Under the pieces are notes generated by a model. It made no database searches. It saw nothing but the letters and a program-made list of their open reading frames with translations, and was not told the DNA's origin. 64,000 bases of DNA, from assembly GCA_011389555.1 (NCBI GenBank), contig JAABUD010000289.1:1-64000 (forward strand), read 5' to 3'. This document shows, piece after piece, positions 42,398-51,467 of the stretch (positions are counted from its first letter, which is position 1; each line of letters opens with the position of its first letter). This DNA is from Desulfotignum sp. (GTDB taxonomy: Bacteria > Desulfobacterota > Desulfobacteria > Desulfobacterales > Desulfobacteraceae). Both the position numbers and the translations under genes were made by a program.

Positions 42398-43170
42398 CAC
42401 AATTTCTGGCTGTGGACAACACCCGGTATGAGATCTGCTGGTATCGTTACGACAAAAAAACCCGGCCTGTACTGGTGTTTCTCCATGAAGGCCTGGGCTG
42501 TGTCAAAATGTGGAAATCGTTTCCCGAACGCCTGGCCCAACAGACCGCCTGTGATGCGTTTGTATTTTCCCGTTCCGGATACGGAGAATCCGACCCCGGC
42601 CCATTGCCATGGAAACCCAATTTCATGCATACCCAGGCGTTACAGGCATTGCCCGACATACTCACCGCTGCCGGCATCGACACGTACATGCTGATCGGAC
42701 ATTCCGACGGAGGGTCCATTGCCCTGATTCATGCGGGCTCCCGGCATGCCGCTTCCGGACTGAAAGCCGTGATCACCGAAGCGGCCCATGTGTTCTGCGA
42801 ACCGGTCACACTGGCATCCATCCGGGCGGCCAGAATCGCTTATGACAATCATCGCCTCAAGGAAAAACTGGCCAGATACCACAAGCAAAACACGGAAAAT
42901 GCCTTCCGGGGCTGGAACAACGCCTGGCTCAATCCAGCATTTGCGTACTGGGATATTCAGAAATTTCTGCCCCGCATTCAGGTGCCGGTACTGGCCCTTC
43001 AGGGCGCGACAGATCCTTACGGCACCCCGGCCCAGCTGACCGCCATCCAGAAGCACATTGCAAATTGTGAGACCCGGCTCCTCCCGGACTGCGGGCATGC
43101 CCCCCACATGGAACAGCCGGACCGGGTCCTGGCCCGAATGACCGCTTTTATCGAGACCCATCTGGAATAA
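42394..43170 (+). CDS. Alpha/beta hydrolase
   Basis: 258 residues from a GTG at 42394 that overlaps the stop of the DUF1232 gene. FLHEGLGCVKMW (oxyanion loop with HEG instead of HGG), nucleophile elbow IGHSDGGSIAL, Asp in LQGATDPYGT and His in PDCGHAPHMEQP complete the triad. No signal peptide. Substrate unknown. It ends the plsB-murU/amgK-dapB gene row. Confidence 0.9.
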   Translation: MTQFLAVDNTRYEICWYRYDKKTRPVLVFLHEGLGCVKMWKSFPERLAQQTACDAFVFSRSGYGESDPGPLPWKPNFMHTQALQALPDILTAAGIDTYMLIGHSDGGSIALIHAGSRHAASGLKAVITEAAHVFCEPVTLASIRAARIAYDNHRLKEKLARYHKQNTENAFRGWNNAWLNPAFAYWDIQKFLPRIQVPVLALQGATDPYGTPAQLTAIQKHIANCETRLLPDCGHAPHMEQPDRVLARMTAFIETHLE

Positions 43171-43251
43171 TGGGGTCCCGGCATTGACAAATCGCGGGTT
43201 CTCTGGGATATAAACCCCATTTAACCGTGTTTATTCAAAAAGGAAAACAGC

Positions 43252-43536
43252 GTGACCGGTGTAAGTGAAATTCTGGTTCTCATCCTTCTGATATCGGGTA
43301 TCCTGATTTTGCCCAGGATGCTCAAACCCCAGCCCACCGAAAATCCCGGAAAAAAACTCGTTCGGTTATCCCGGAAAAAAAGAGCGGCCATCGTGGCCTC
43401 GATTTTGTATCCCATTGCCGTCACCCTGGTTATCAAACCCTGGGAAGGACCCTGGTTGCTCTTTGCGGCCACCGGCCCGGTGCCAGTCATTCTGGCCTGG
43501 GCGGTTTACTGGATTGTGACGGCGCCGAAAAAATAA
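43252..43536 (+). CDS. Small membrane protein of unknown function
   Basis: 94 residues from a GTG at 43252 with AAGGA seven bases upstream. Three hydrophobic stretches (~5-22, ~45-62, ~67-88) with a basic loop (KKLVRLSRKKRAA) between the first two. No family recognised. It is followed by a perfect hairpin and faces the qrc operon. Confidence 0.65.
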   Translation: MTGVSEILVLILLISGILILPRMLKPQPTENPGKKLVRLSRKKRAAIVASILYPIAVTLVIKPWEGPWLLFAATGPVPVILAWAVYWIVTAPKK

Positions 43537-43556
43537 ACCGGCACCATACCAGACAA

Positions 43557-43593
43557 CACCGGCCCGATCCTGGGTTTCAGCATCGGGCCGGTG
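43557..43593. terminator. Inverted repeat between convergent operons, likely bidirectional terminator
   Basis: CACCGGCCCGAT (43557-43568) and ATCGGGCCGGTG (43582-43593) are exact complements around 13 bases. T-runs are poor on both sides, so it may work with Rho or stabilise 3' ends. Confidence 0.6.
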
Positions 43594-43627
43594 GCCAGTA
43601 CAGATCAAACGTATAGAATCAAGTCAT

Positions 43628-43786
43628 TTAATGATGATTCTCTTTTGAGTCATTCATGGTGTCCATTGCGGCCTTGACAATGCAATAGGTCATACCGGCA
43701 CCCAGAATCCCGATGGCATACCAGAAACCTCCGAAAAACAGCAAATGGCCGATGTCCCATACCCACTCGAAAATAAATGGAAACAT
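43628..43786 (-). CDS. 52-residue single-span membrane protein at the end of the qrc operon
   Basis: A short gene: start ATG at 43786 with GGAG ten bases before it, stop at 43628. It lies 18 bases after qrcD. The protein is MFPFIFEWVWDIGHLLFFGG followed by FWYAIGILGAGMTYCIVKAA, then an acidic/His tail ending KENHH. One or two closely packed helices are likely. Size and place are like the tiny accessory subunits of other respiratory complexes (CydX, CcoQ, HmcD). The characterised Qrc complex has only four subunits, so this would be a fifth, if it is part of it. Confidence 0.75.
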   Translation of the reverse strand: MFPFIFEWVWDIGHLLFFGGFWYAIGILGAGMTYCIVKAAMDTMNDSKENHH

Positions 43787-43804
43787 ATTTTTTTTCTCCT
43801 TGTC

Positions 43805-45055
43805 TTAAGATTCCCGGGTCTTGGGCCGGTTCAGTTCCAGTTCCTGGGGAAATACCGGCAGATACCGGTATGTAACGGCAATCAGGATGATGCCGTAAGC
43901 CACCGGCAGAATGGTGGTGGCCACTTCCTGCCAGGACGGGAGATACAATGCCCAGGTATCAAAAGGCATCACTGGAACCGCCATGATCTGGAGCACCATG
44001 ACCCAGCGGTTGAGACACACGCCGATCACCGCAAGAACAATGGCTACCAGCCTGAAGGTGGGATTTTCCCGGGTGGACCTGTTGATGAGCAGAAGGCCGG
44101 GGACCACGCCGCAGACAATGATCTCCGCCACCAGAATCCAATACCCGTAAAACCCGTTGTTGGTATAGAAATGACTCAGTTCGAATCCCAGCCCCGGAGC
44201 GGTGTAGTAAGCCCAGTACCAGGTATCGATCAGCTTGGCGATCATATAGGTGACGATCATCCATCCGGATATTTTGGCCAGCAGGTGAATCACATTGTCC
44301 TTGACCAGTTTTTTTCCGGTCACCGCCTCGGTGATCCGGGTGACCAGCAGGGTGAAGCAGGGACCGAAAGCCGCCGCCGACCAGGTGAACAGAAAAAACG
44401 ACCAGGGCCAGATCAACAACCCTTCCCGGACCGCAAACGGCCGGCCGTACATCACACCGGCCACCCCGCCCAAAGACCCCTGGTGAAAAAAGGACAAAAA
44501 CGCACCCGTGGCGGCAAAAACAGCCATGACACCGTGCATGTTATGGGCCAGATGATGGAAAAACGGCACCTTGTTGAGCTGCCGGTTTTCCAGGATATTG
44601 GGAATGAACTCAATGGTCAGCACCGCAAAATAGCAGGACAGGCAGAACGCCACTTCCGTGAGCATGGAATGGACGTTGGCGTGCCAGAAAATAAACCATC
44701 CCCGCAACGGCTGGCCGATATCGATGGCCAGGATCAGCAGGGCCGAGCTGTAACAGATGAACCCGATGATCACGGCAAAGTTGATAATGTTTTTCAGTTC
44801 ATCAATTTTAAAAATATATTTGAGCAGTCCGGTAAAAAACGCCCCGCCACCCACGGCGATGACTGCCAAATCCGCCCAGATCCACAGGGCAAACCCGTAA
44901 TAATCGTTCATGTTGGTCTGGTTCAACCCCTTGAACCAGCACAGCAGCATGGCATAGACGCCCCAGAGCAGGACTGCCCCCACAATGGCGATCCCCAGCA
45001 TGAATTTGGGGAATGAACACCGTTTTGCACCTTCAGGTATTAATGCAGCATCCAT
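43805..45055 (-). CDS. qrcD: Qrc menaquinone reductase, membrane subunit QrcD (NrfD/PsrC family)
   Basis: 416 residues from the ATG at 45055 (GGAG upstream; a TTG six bases earlier is rejected). About ten membrane helices, NrfD family. It holds the quinone-reducing site and takes electrons from QrcC. Marks include GQPLRGWFIFWHANVHSM near the middle and WPWSFFLFTWSAAAFGP. In the Desulfovibrio complex QrcABCD, periplasmic hydrogenases and formate dehydrogenases reduce TpIc3, which reduces QrcA and then the menaquinone pool for sulfate respiration. Confidence 0.93.
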   Translation of the reverse strand: MDAALIPEGAKRCSFPKFMLGIAIVGAVLLWGVYAMLLCWFKGLNQTNMNDYYGFALWIWADLAVIAVGGGAFFTGLLKYIFKIDELKNIINFAVIIGFICYSSALLILAIDIGQPLRGWFIFWHANVHSMLTEVAFCLSCYFAVLTIEFIPNILENRQLNKVPFFHHLAHNMHGVMAVFAATGAFLSFFHQGSLGGVAGVMYGRPFAVREGLLIWPWSFFLFTWSAAAFGPCFTLLVTRITEAVTGKKLVKDNVIHLLAKISGWMIVTYMIAKLIDTWYWAYYTAPGLGFELSHFYTNNGFYGYWILVAEIIVCGVVPGLLLINRSTRENPTFRLVAIVLAVIGVCLNRWVMVLQIMAVPVMPFDTWALYLPSWQEVATTILPVAYGIILIAVTYRYLPVFPQELELNRPKTRES

Positions 45056-45088
45056 ATTCAATTACTCCTCACATCGATGTTGAATTTT

Positions 45089-45946
45089 CTATTCATGGGA
45101 AGCCGACCCATAGATACTCTTCACTTTGTCCCATTCCCCGTCCAGATAGTGGTCTCCCAGCTTGCGGATCCATTCCCGGTCAGACATGTAATACACTTTG
45201 GGATTGGTTCCGAGCCGTTCCAGCAGCCGGAACACTCTGGGATTTCTCGATTTCCCCACCACATCCGGATTCAGCGGGTCGGGATGCGGATCCGGTTTGA
45301 CAATCTGGTGAACCTTGTGAGAGGGATTGTTCAAATCACCGAAAATAATGGCGCCGGCCGGACACGCCGTGGTGCAGGCGGTCTGGTATGCGTCTTCCGC
45401 AATGTCATCCACGCCGTCTGCATAGGCTTTTTCCCGGGCCAGCTGATACCGGTGATAGCAGAAACTGCATTTTTCCACCACCCCCCGCATCCGCGGCGAT
45501 ACATTGGGGCTCAGATATTTTTCCATGCCTTCGGGCCATACCGGATCCCACCAGTTGAAATACCGGGCGTGATACGGGCAGGCCGCCATGCAGTACCGGC
45601 ATCCAAAACACCGGGTATAAATCTGGGAAACGATACCGGTATCATATCCATAATCGGTCGCGGTTGCCGGACAAACCGACACACAGGGAGAGTGCCCGTG
45701 GTCTCCTTTTCCGCCGCAGTGCTGGCAGGGTCTTGGCAGGTATGCCACATCCGTGTCCGGAAACGGTTTGTTGTTGGACAGCCTGTAAACCCGCATCCAG
45801 GTGATGCTGTCCTTTTTGTCGGACTCATCCTCCTTGAACGGCACATTGTTTTCCGCCATGCAGGACACTGTGCAGGTACCGCATCCGGTGCATTTGTCCA
45901 GATCGATCACCATGCCGTATTTGTGTGCTTTTTTATCTTGTATCAT
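45089..45946 (-). CDS. qrcC: Qrc menaquinone reductase, iron-sulfur subunit QrcC
   Basis: 285 residues. Four cluster motifs: CTGCGTCTVSC, CQHCGGKGDHGHSPCVSVCP, CFGCRYCMAACP and the split CSFC...CTTACP. This is the usual four-cubane layout of a PsrB/DmsB-like electron wire. It links QrcA/QrcB to the membrane subunit QrcD. AGAGG precedes the ATG. There is no Tat signal; it is presumably exported with QrcB, which has one. Confidence 0.93.
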   Translation of the reverse strand: MIQDKKAHKYGMVIDLDKCTGCGTCTVSCMAENNVPFKEDESDKKDSITWMRVYRLSNNKPFPDTDVAYLPRPCQHCGGKGDHGHSPCVSVCPATATDYGYDTGIVSQIYTRCFGCRYCMAACPYHARYFNWWDPVWPEGMEKYLSPNVSPRMRGVVEKCSFCYHRYQLAREKAYADGVDDIAEDAYQTACTTACPAGAIIFGDLNNPSHKVHQIVKPDPHPDPLNPDVVGKSRNPRVFRLLERLGTNPKVYYMSDREWIRKLGDHYLDGEWDKVKSIYGSASHE

Positions 45947-45978
45947 CAGAACCTCTTTGAAAATTTGTCCACATCCGT

Positions 45979-48108
45979 TTAGGCCTTTGAAATTCCGGCG
46001 GTGATGCCAAAAGCGGCATCCATGCCCGATTCCGGCTCGATTTTCGGTGAAATCAATGCATTGATATTCACCCCTTTGCCTGACACATACCGGTTGTCCA
46101 GCGTGTGCCCAAGGCCTTTGACCATCCCGATGACACCGGGCATGATCCCGTCATTGAAATGTACCCGCACACGGACGGATCCCGCAGGGGTCTGAAGCAT
46201 GGCAAACCCGCCGTTTTTCAGGTTTTTGGCGGATTGGGGATTGATTTCCACAAACATGTCCGTTCCCTTGATAATCCGGTCGGACACGGTTTTGATGGCA
46301 AAAGGAGATGGCGCCGGTACCGTGGGCGGTACCCGGAAATGGTCGATGGGGATCAGGGTGAATTCCAGATCACCCTCCGGTTTGACGGTGTCTGGATTGT
46401 CTGCCAGAAAACCGAAATCTGTGTCCACCGATCCAGACGGCGGATTTTTTGAAAGCACCACATGGCCTTTTCGAACCAGCGGCCCCCAGATTCTGCCGGT
46501 CACCTGTTCAAGGCAGGCATCATAGCTGTCCCAGGCAAAACTGCGGGCCATGGCGCCGTTCAGGGCCCTGGCCATCCCAATCACCACATCCCCGGGACTG
46601 CGGGTGTCAAACACCGGTTTCACCATGGGTTTGGAAAGTCCCACCACGGTTGAAGCCAGACCGGCCTTTGACGGCACATCCTCCATCCGTTCCAGAAACG
46701 TGGATACCGGCAGAATCACATCCGATCCCATGGCGGTTTCATCCATGAACGATGAAATACAGACCTTGAACGGGATTTTTTCAAATGCGGCCCGGACCCG
46801 GGACGGATCATTCAGGGCAAAACAGGGATTGGCATTGTAGACCAGCAGCGCTTTTACCGGGGATTCATTCGAAGAATCGACCCGGGTCACCAGTTCCTGG
46901 ACCGAAGCGGCCAGAGGGTCTGCACCGGAACCTTTCCGGGCGATATCATCCTGGACCGGGTCCGGAAAGTTCAGGTAATTCGGGATCGGTTTGACAAACG
47001 TCCCGCCCGGTTTATTGACATTGCCGCTCAGGCAGTTCAGCGTATGAATCGCTGCAAATTCTTTGAGATTCTGGGCCCCTTCGCCGCGCCCTTTCCCCGG
47101 CAGGGCCACAGGCATTTTTGCCCTGGCAAACGCGACGGCGGTTTTCCGGATGTCTGACGCACGGATGCCGGTCACCGCAGCAACCTTGTCCAGCGGATAT
47201 TCTTTTTGTACCATGGCATTGAACCGCATGAATCCGCCCTTGAATTTTTTAGCGAATACCGGATCAAACAGATTTTCCTTGAGCAGAACCGCGCACATGC
47301 CCATGGCCAGGTCTGCCTCGGTACCTGGATTGACGGGAATCCATCGGTTGGCATTGGCCGCGGTACTGGACAGCCGGGGCTCGATCTGAACCAGAGTGGC
47401 CTCCCGCTGTTTTCGGGTACCCATGGCCTGGATACACGCCACAGGAGATCCCCACCCGTCAATCAGTCCGGCGCCGAAACTCAAAATATAATCAGAATGA
47501 TCGATATCGAAACCCAGGGTATATTCGTCGCCGTGCAGGGTTTTCGCCGTCCGGACCAGCCAGGATTCAAGATCGGGCATGGTCAGGTAGTTGGGAGAAC
47601 CGAATGCGGCCATAAAATGTTTGAACAGGCCCGGCACCGACCCCTGGTCCGAACCGGTGATACAGGCCAGGGATTCCGGGTTCTGATCGTTTCGAAGTTC
47701 ACCCAGCCGGTCCGCCACCAGGGGGAGGGCTTCATCCCAGGAGATGGGCACAAACCGGTCATTGACTTTTTTCATCGGCGATTTCACCCGGCTGGGATCA
47801 TACAGGTATTGAAGCCCGGAAATCCCATGCAGGCAGACCCCGCCGTTGTTCACCGGATAGGGGTCCAGGCCTTCGATTTTTACCGGCCGGCCGTCAATTT
47901 TTCTCACCGTGATACCGCAGGCACCGGGACACAGATGGCATACGGTGCGGTCATAGGATACTTCTCCATCAGGCGGGACCGGTGTCCAGGGCCAGTTCTG
48001 GGTCCAGATGGAAAAATCATCTGTGAGTTTGGCTCCTACAGGGGAGATGGCAATGCCTGCAACTGCGCCGATTCCCAATCCCAAGAAGCTTCGTCTGTCA
48101 ACTTTCAT
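45979..48108 (-). CDS. qrcB: Qrc menaquinone reductase, molybdopterin-oxidoreductase-like subunit QrcB
   Basis: 709 residues from the ATG at 48108, which has GAGG at good distance. A Tat signal (DRRSFLGLGIGAVAGIA) sends it to the periplasm. The N-terminal cluster motif CHLCPGACGITVRKIDG...GVCLHG is present, then the DMSO reductase-type fold (LPVSTFLERMED etc.). In the characterised Qrc this subunit carries an Fe-S cluster but no molybdenum, acting as structure and wire. Part of qrcABCD. Confidence 0.93.
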   Translation of the reverse strand: MKVDRRSFLGLGIGAVAGIAISPVGAKLTDDFSIWTQNWPWTPVPPDGEVSYDRTVCHLCPGACGITVRKIDGRPVKIEGLDPYPVNNGGVCLHGISGLQYLYDPSRVKSPMKKVNDRFVPISWDEALPLVADRLGELRNDQNPESLACITGSDQGSVPGLFKHFMAAFGSPNYLTMPDLESWLVRTAKTLHGDEYTLGFDIDHSDYILSFGAGLIDGWGSPVACIQAMGTRKQREATLVQIEPRLSSTAANANRWIPVNPGTEADLAMGMCAVLLKENLFDPVFAKKFKGGFMRFNAMVQKEYPLDKVAAVTGIRASDIRKTAVAFARAKMPVALPGKGRGEGAQNLKEFAAIHTLNCLSGNVNKPGGTFVKPIPNYLNFPDPVQDDIARKGSGADPLAASVQELVTRVDSSNESPVKALLVYNANPCFALNDPSRVRAAFEKIPFKVCISSFMDETAMGSDVILPVSTFLERMEDVPSKAGLASTVVGLSKPMVKPVFDTRSPGDVVIGMARALNGAMARSFAWDSYDACLEQVTGRIWGPLVRKGHVVLSKNPPSGSVDTDFGFLADNPDTVKPEGDLEFTLIPIDHFRVPPTVPAPSPFAIKTVSDRIIKGTDMFVEINPQSAKNLKNGGFAMLQTPAGSVRVRVHFNDGIMPGVIGMVKGLGHTLDNRYVSGKGVNINALISPKIEPESGMDAAFGITAGISKA

Positions 48109-48149
48109 ATGTAACATCCTCTATAAAGTTTTCAATTCTTGTGTATGGT

Positions 48150-48821
48150 CTATTTGTGGCATTGGAAGCAATAGCCTTTATGGCCGGTTTCCTCTTCATG
48201 ACACACTGCGCAGTCATTCATTTTCATGCGGTCCCAGGGATTTTTCTTGAGGCCCCAGATGTTTTTCCCCCAGATATCCCGGCTGTAGCCGGTGAGTCTG
48301 TTTTCCTCGTAGGGCCGGGACGTTCTGGTTTCCTCGATGGGGCCGTGGCAGGTTTTACAATCCATATCCGCTGCATTGATATGGGCTGCGTGGGAAAAGA
48401 AAACGCAATCCGGCTGTTGGGCATACACATACCAGGGAACTTCTTTTTCTTTTGCCACATATTCGGCCGCGAATATGGCCTCGTCGATCGTCTCGCCCAT
48501 GGGCTCATCCGTGTGGCAGTCCAGACAGGATGCCATTTTGGGAATCCCTGAAAACGTGCCGTCTTCCCGGAGATAATGGCAGGATTCACAATCCCCGGTT
48601 TCCTCCACATGGAGCACGTGGTCGAAATTAAAAGGTTGCTCGTGTTTGGAATAGAGCAGTTTGGGGAACAGGAGCCAGCCGGACAGGAAGCATATCAGAA
48701 ATGCCACAATAAAAAAAATGACACCCAGCCCCAGGCCTGTGTCATTTTTCGGGTCTTCGGCAGTGCCTGCTGTCGCACCCTCCATGGAACCGTGTTCAGT
48801 TTTGTTTTCGATTTCACTCAT
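48150..48821 (-). CDS. qrcA: Qrc menaquinone reductase, multiheme cytochrome c subunit QrcA
   Basis: 223 residues from the ATG at 48821, favoured by GGGG five bases upstream; two in-frame Met lie further up. A single N-terminal membrane anchor (LGVIFFIVAFLICFLSGWLL) is followed by a periplasmic domain with five CxxCH sites: CESCH, CLDCH, CKTCH, CAVCH, CFQCH. The Desulfovibrio QrcA was reported to have six hemes, so one site is missing or changed here. It takes electrons from TpIc3. First gene of qrcABCD; a consensus promoter lies upstream. Confidence 0.92.
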   Translation of the reverse strand: MSEIENKTEHGSMEGATAGTAEDPKNDTGLGLGVIFFIVAFLICFLSGWLLFPKLLYSKHEQPFNFDHVLHVEETGDCESCHYLREDGTFSGIPKMASCLDCHTDEPMGETIDEAIFAAEYVAKEKEVPWYVYAQQPDCVFFSHAAHINAADMDCKTCHGPIEETRTSRPYEENRLTGYSRDIWGKNIWGLKKNPWDRMKMNDCAVCHEEETGHKGYCFQCHK

Positions 48822-48902
48822 GAAAACCCCATCCATGTTAAAAAGTTGATGTTTACTATACCCTTTTAATCCAGGCACTTGCCGGGATATATCTGTTTGC
48901 AG

Positions 48903-48919
48903 CCAGTGGGTCCCACTGG
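48903..48919 (-). promoter_or_regulatory. Palindrome in the qrc leader
   Basis: CCAGTGGG-T-CCCACTGG, a perfect 8-base palindrome with one central base, lies about 35-40 bases after the likely start of qrc transcription. Just upstream, two 12-base direct repeats ACAATTnGnGTT begin at 48922 and 48942, twenty bases apart, the second near the start site. Together they look like operator sites. Confidence 0.45.
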
Positions 48920-48955
48920 ATACAATTGGTGTTCATACAGCACAATTCGCGTTAA

Positions 48956-48984
48956 TCTATAGTAATATCTGGATTTCTTGTCAA
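48956..48984 (-). promoter_or_regulatory. Sigma-70 promoter of qrcABCD
   Basis: On the minus strand TTGACA (48979-48984), 17-base spacer, TATAGA (48956-48961), leaving a leader of about 125 bases before qrcA. Confidence 0.78.
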
Positions 48985-49084
48985 GATAAAATGAGGTGGA
49001 ACACAGGAGGAACAAACCGATTGTGGATGCATATCGAAAAAAGGGGAGGATACCCATCCACAACCGGTTCTTGAACACAATCGA

Positions 49085-49918
49085 TCACCCGTAGCTGTGA
49101 AGGCCGGACAGCAGAAAATTGACCCCGAAATAGGTGAACATGACCGCCATGAACCCGATGATGGACACGAGCGCCAGATTCCGGCCGTGCCAGCCCCGCA
49201 TCAGTCGCAGGTGCAAAAAAATGGCATACACGAACCAGGTGATCAGAGACCAGGTTTCCTTGGGATCCCAGGACCAGTATCTGCCCCAGGCGGAATTGGC
49301 CCATACCGCCCCGGTGATGATTCCGATGGTCAGAAAAAGAAAGCCGAACACCACCATCTGATAGGTGAGTTCATCGATCACGTCCCCGTCCGGCAGTCGG
49401 GAAAAAATCGAGTTTGGATCCGGTTGCCCGGGTTTCACATAATAGGTGAGGCTGAGTCCGAATGCCAGGGCAAACCCGGCGTATCCCAGAAAGCAGGTCA
49501 CCACATGGGCAATGAGCCAGTTGCTTTTCAGGGCCGGAATCAACGGATTGATCTTGGCGCTGATACCCGGATCAAACGAGGCATAGGCAATGGATAAAAA
49601 TATCAAAGGGGATACAAACACCCCGAATCCCTGTTCCTTGTATTTGATCTCCACATACAGATACAATACGGCCATGGTCCAGGAAAAAAAGATCAGGGAT
49701 TCGTACATATTGGAAAACGGGGCCCGGCCGAATCCCAGCTGATACGACTCCATCCATCGCAGTCCGATCCCGATCGTATTCAGAAGCAAGCCAAGGGCCA
49801 TCACATAAAAGCCGGCGGTCCCAAGTATTTTTTTCTTGAAAGCAAACGCCCCGGCATAACACACCATTGCCAGGCCGTACAAAAAAGTGGTCAAAGACAA
49901 CGCAAACGCACTGTTCAT
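49085..49918 (-). CDS. ccsB: Cytochrome c biogenesis protein CcsB/CcsA type (heme handling)
   Basis: 277 residues from the ATG at 49918, right after the resB stop with AAGG in the end of resB. About eight membrane helices. The tryptophan-rich heme-binding WWD motif reads GRYWSWDPKETWSLITW, with conserved His on flanking loops. With ResB it forms system II, which exports heme and joins it to CxxCH of periplasmic cytochromes such as QrcA. Naming differs between lineages (CcsA, CcsB, ResC). Confidence 0.92.
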   Translation of the reverse strand: MNSAFALSLTTFLYGLAMVCYAGAFAFKKKILGTAGFYVMALGLLLNTIGIGLRWMESYQLGFGRAPFSNMYESLIFFSWTMAVLYLYVEIKYKEQGFGVFVSPLIFLSIAYASFDPGISAKINPLIPALKSNWLIAHVVTCFLGYAGFALAFGLSLTYYVKPGQPDPNSIFSRLPDGDVIDELTYQMVVFGFLFLTIGIITGAVWANSAWGRYWSWDPKETWSLITWFVYAIFLHLRLMRGWHGRNLALVSIIGFMAVMFTYFGVNFLLSGLHSYG

Positions 49919-49919
49919 G

Positions 49920-51296
49920 TTATTCACCCTTGTTTAATTGATTTTCCAGACGGGTTGCCATTTGTTTGAGTTTCAATGTCATGTTCCGGCTGTTGCGGTT
50001 GGATTTTCCGGACAGAACCACCCGGGTCTGACCGGCATCCTGTGGTGCCAGTGTGAGAAGAAACGATTGATGGGACATGAAAAAAGTGACCCAGCATCCC
50101 AGGATCATCAGAATGAACCCGGTGTACACATACCAGACCCCCGGATCTCTGGTGACCTGAAGCCCGGTATAATATCGTTTTTCAAAATCCGTGGCCACAA
50201 ATGTGAACCGGCCTTTTCGCATCTTGTCAAACGTGGGGAACCGGGTCGGCAGCCCGATCTGAAAACCGGTTTCTCCGGTCAGGGTCACCAGTCCGAAAAA
50301 GGTTTCCCCCAGGTCATGACCCCGGAACTCGAAATGGGGAAGAAATCCCTGAAGCGTAAATTGTCCTGCGCCGTCCGGCAGGTCGATGGTTTCGCCGATC
50401 CGGATGTCGCGGACGGTGTCTGCACCGCTTTGATTGTCAACCATCTGCATTTTCACCGTGTCAGGTTCAGCCGTGCCGTAAGAGGATTGAAAGATATTGA
50501 TTCCCTTGTATCGCAGCGGATGGTTGACCCGGATATCGGTGGTAACGCTTTCCTGGCCGTCTTCAATGATCGTGAGATTTGAACGAAACTCTTCCGGCGC
50601 CCCGGAATCATAAAATGACACCTCGAACTCATTGCACCGGATAATGAAATCCAGTGGTATGGGTTCTCTGGTTTTGCTGTCAAACACCTGTCCGATCTGA
50701 TTTCCTTCATCGATCCGCACATTGGCCCTGAATCCGAACATCGCACCGATCAGGGCACCGGCCAGAAGAAGCAGCACGCTGGCATGCACCACAAACACCC
50801 CTAACCGGGTCCAGCGTCCTTTTTCCGTATACAAATAAGTGGTCTGGCCATCGGTTTGCCGGATGACCGGCCCCGCCTGTCCGGCAAGCCATCGCTCGCA
50901 GGGGTCAAGCAACTGTCCGGCCGAAGATGTCGTATGTATGGTCTGACTGGATTTTGACTTCAGAAACCGGTTGACATTGAACCGGACCTGGTCCGGAAAA
51001 ATGGTTTTCCACAACAGGGACAACCGCTCCACGGAACAGACCGTGATGTTGATGCACAACAGCAGCAGCAGCAGCAGAAACCACCAGGCATGATACATGT
51101 CATCGATATCAAACACCTGAATCAGGTTGTAGATTCCCTGCCCGTAAAGATCGATATACTGCCGGGGAGATCCGTTCTGAAGCACCACCGTCCCGATAAT
51201 CGAGGTCACTGCCAGCAGGACCAGAAGATACACGGTCAATTTGATGGAACAAAAAAATACCCAGATCTGACGGGAAATACCGTCCTTGTTTTTCAA
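49920..51296 (-). CDS. resB: ResB-like cytochrome c biogenesis protein
   Basis: 458 residues from a TTG at 51296 that has GGAGG six bases before it; the ATG in between is out of frame. Three N-terminal helices (VYLLVLLAVTSIIGTV, AWWFLLLLLLLCINITV, LGVFVVHASVLLLLAGALIG), a large periplasmic domain (~195-370) and one C-terminal helix (VYTGFILMILGCWVTFFM). Partner of the WWD-motif protein encoded next; the pair matures c-type cytochromes by system II. Confidence 0.92.
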   Translation of the reverse strand: MKNKDGISRQIWVFFCSIKLTVYLLVLLAVTSIIGTVVLQNGSPRQYIDLYGQGIYNLIQVFDIDDMYHAWWFLLLLLLLCINITVCSVERLSLLWKTIFPDQVRFNVNRFLKSKSSQTIHTTSSAGQLLDPCERWLAGQAGPVIRQTDGQTTYLYTEKGRWTRLGVFVVHASVLLLLAGALIGAMFGFRANVRIDEGNQIGQVFDSKTREPIPLDFIIRCNEFEVSFYDSGAPEEFRSNLTIIEDGQESVTTDIRVNHPLRYKGINIFQSSYGTAEPDTVKMQMVDNQSGADTVRDIRIGETIDLPDGAGQFTLQGFLPHFEFRGHDLGETFFGLVTLTGETGFQIGLPTRFPTFDKMRKGRFTFVATDFEKRYYTGLQVTRDPGVWYVYTGFILMILGCWVTFFMSHQSFLLTLAPQDAGQTRVVLSGKSNRNSRNMTLKLKQMATRLENQLNKGE

Positions 51297-51467
51297 TTCA
51301 TACCTCCATGGCAGCCACCGGTACCGAAAGATCCTTTTCCCGGGCCAGCCGGCCGGATACGGTGTTGATCATGATCCTGTGTTTCACAGACCGGTCGGTT
51401 ATAGCAAAATGCCCTGCCCTGTGCAAAATGTTTCAACAAACATGATGAATTTGTAATGTTTTGGAAA

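Noticed and set aside
43745-45016. 423-codon open frame on the plus strand
   Set aside because: It lies opposite qrcD, is rich in His, Gln, Pro and Gly with no domain, and is a shadow of the membrane-protein codon pattern.
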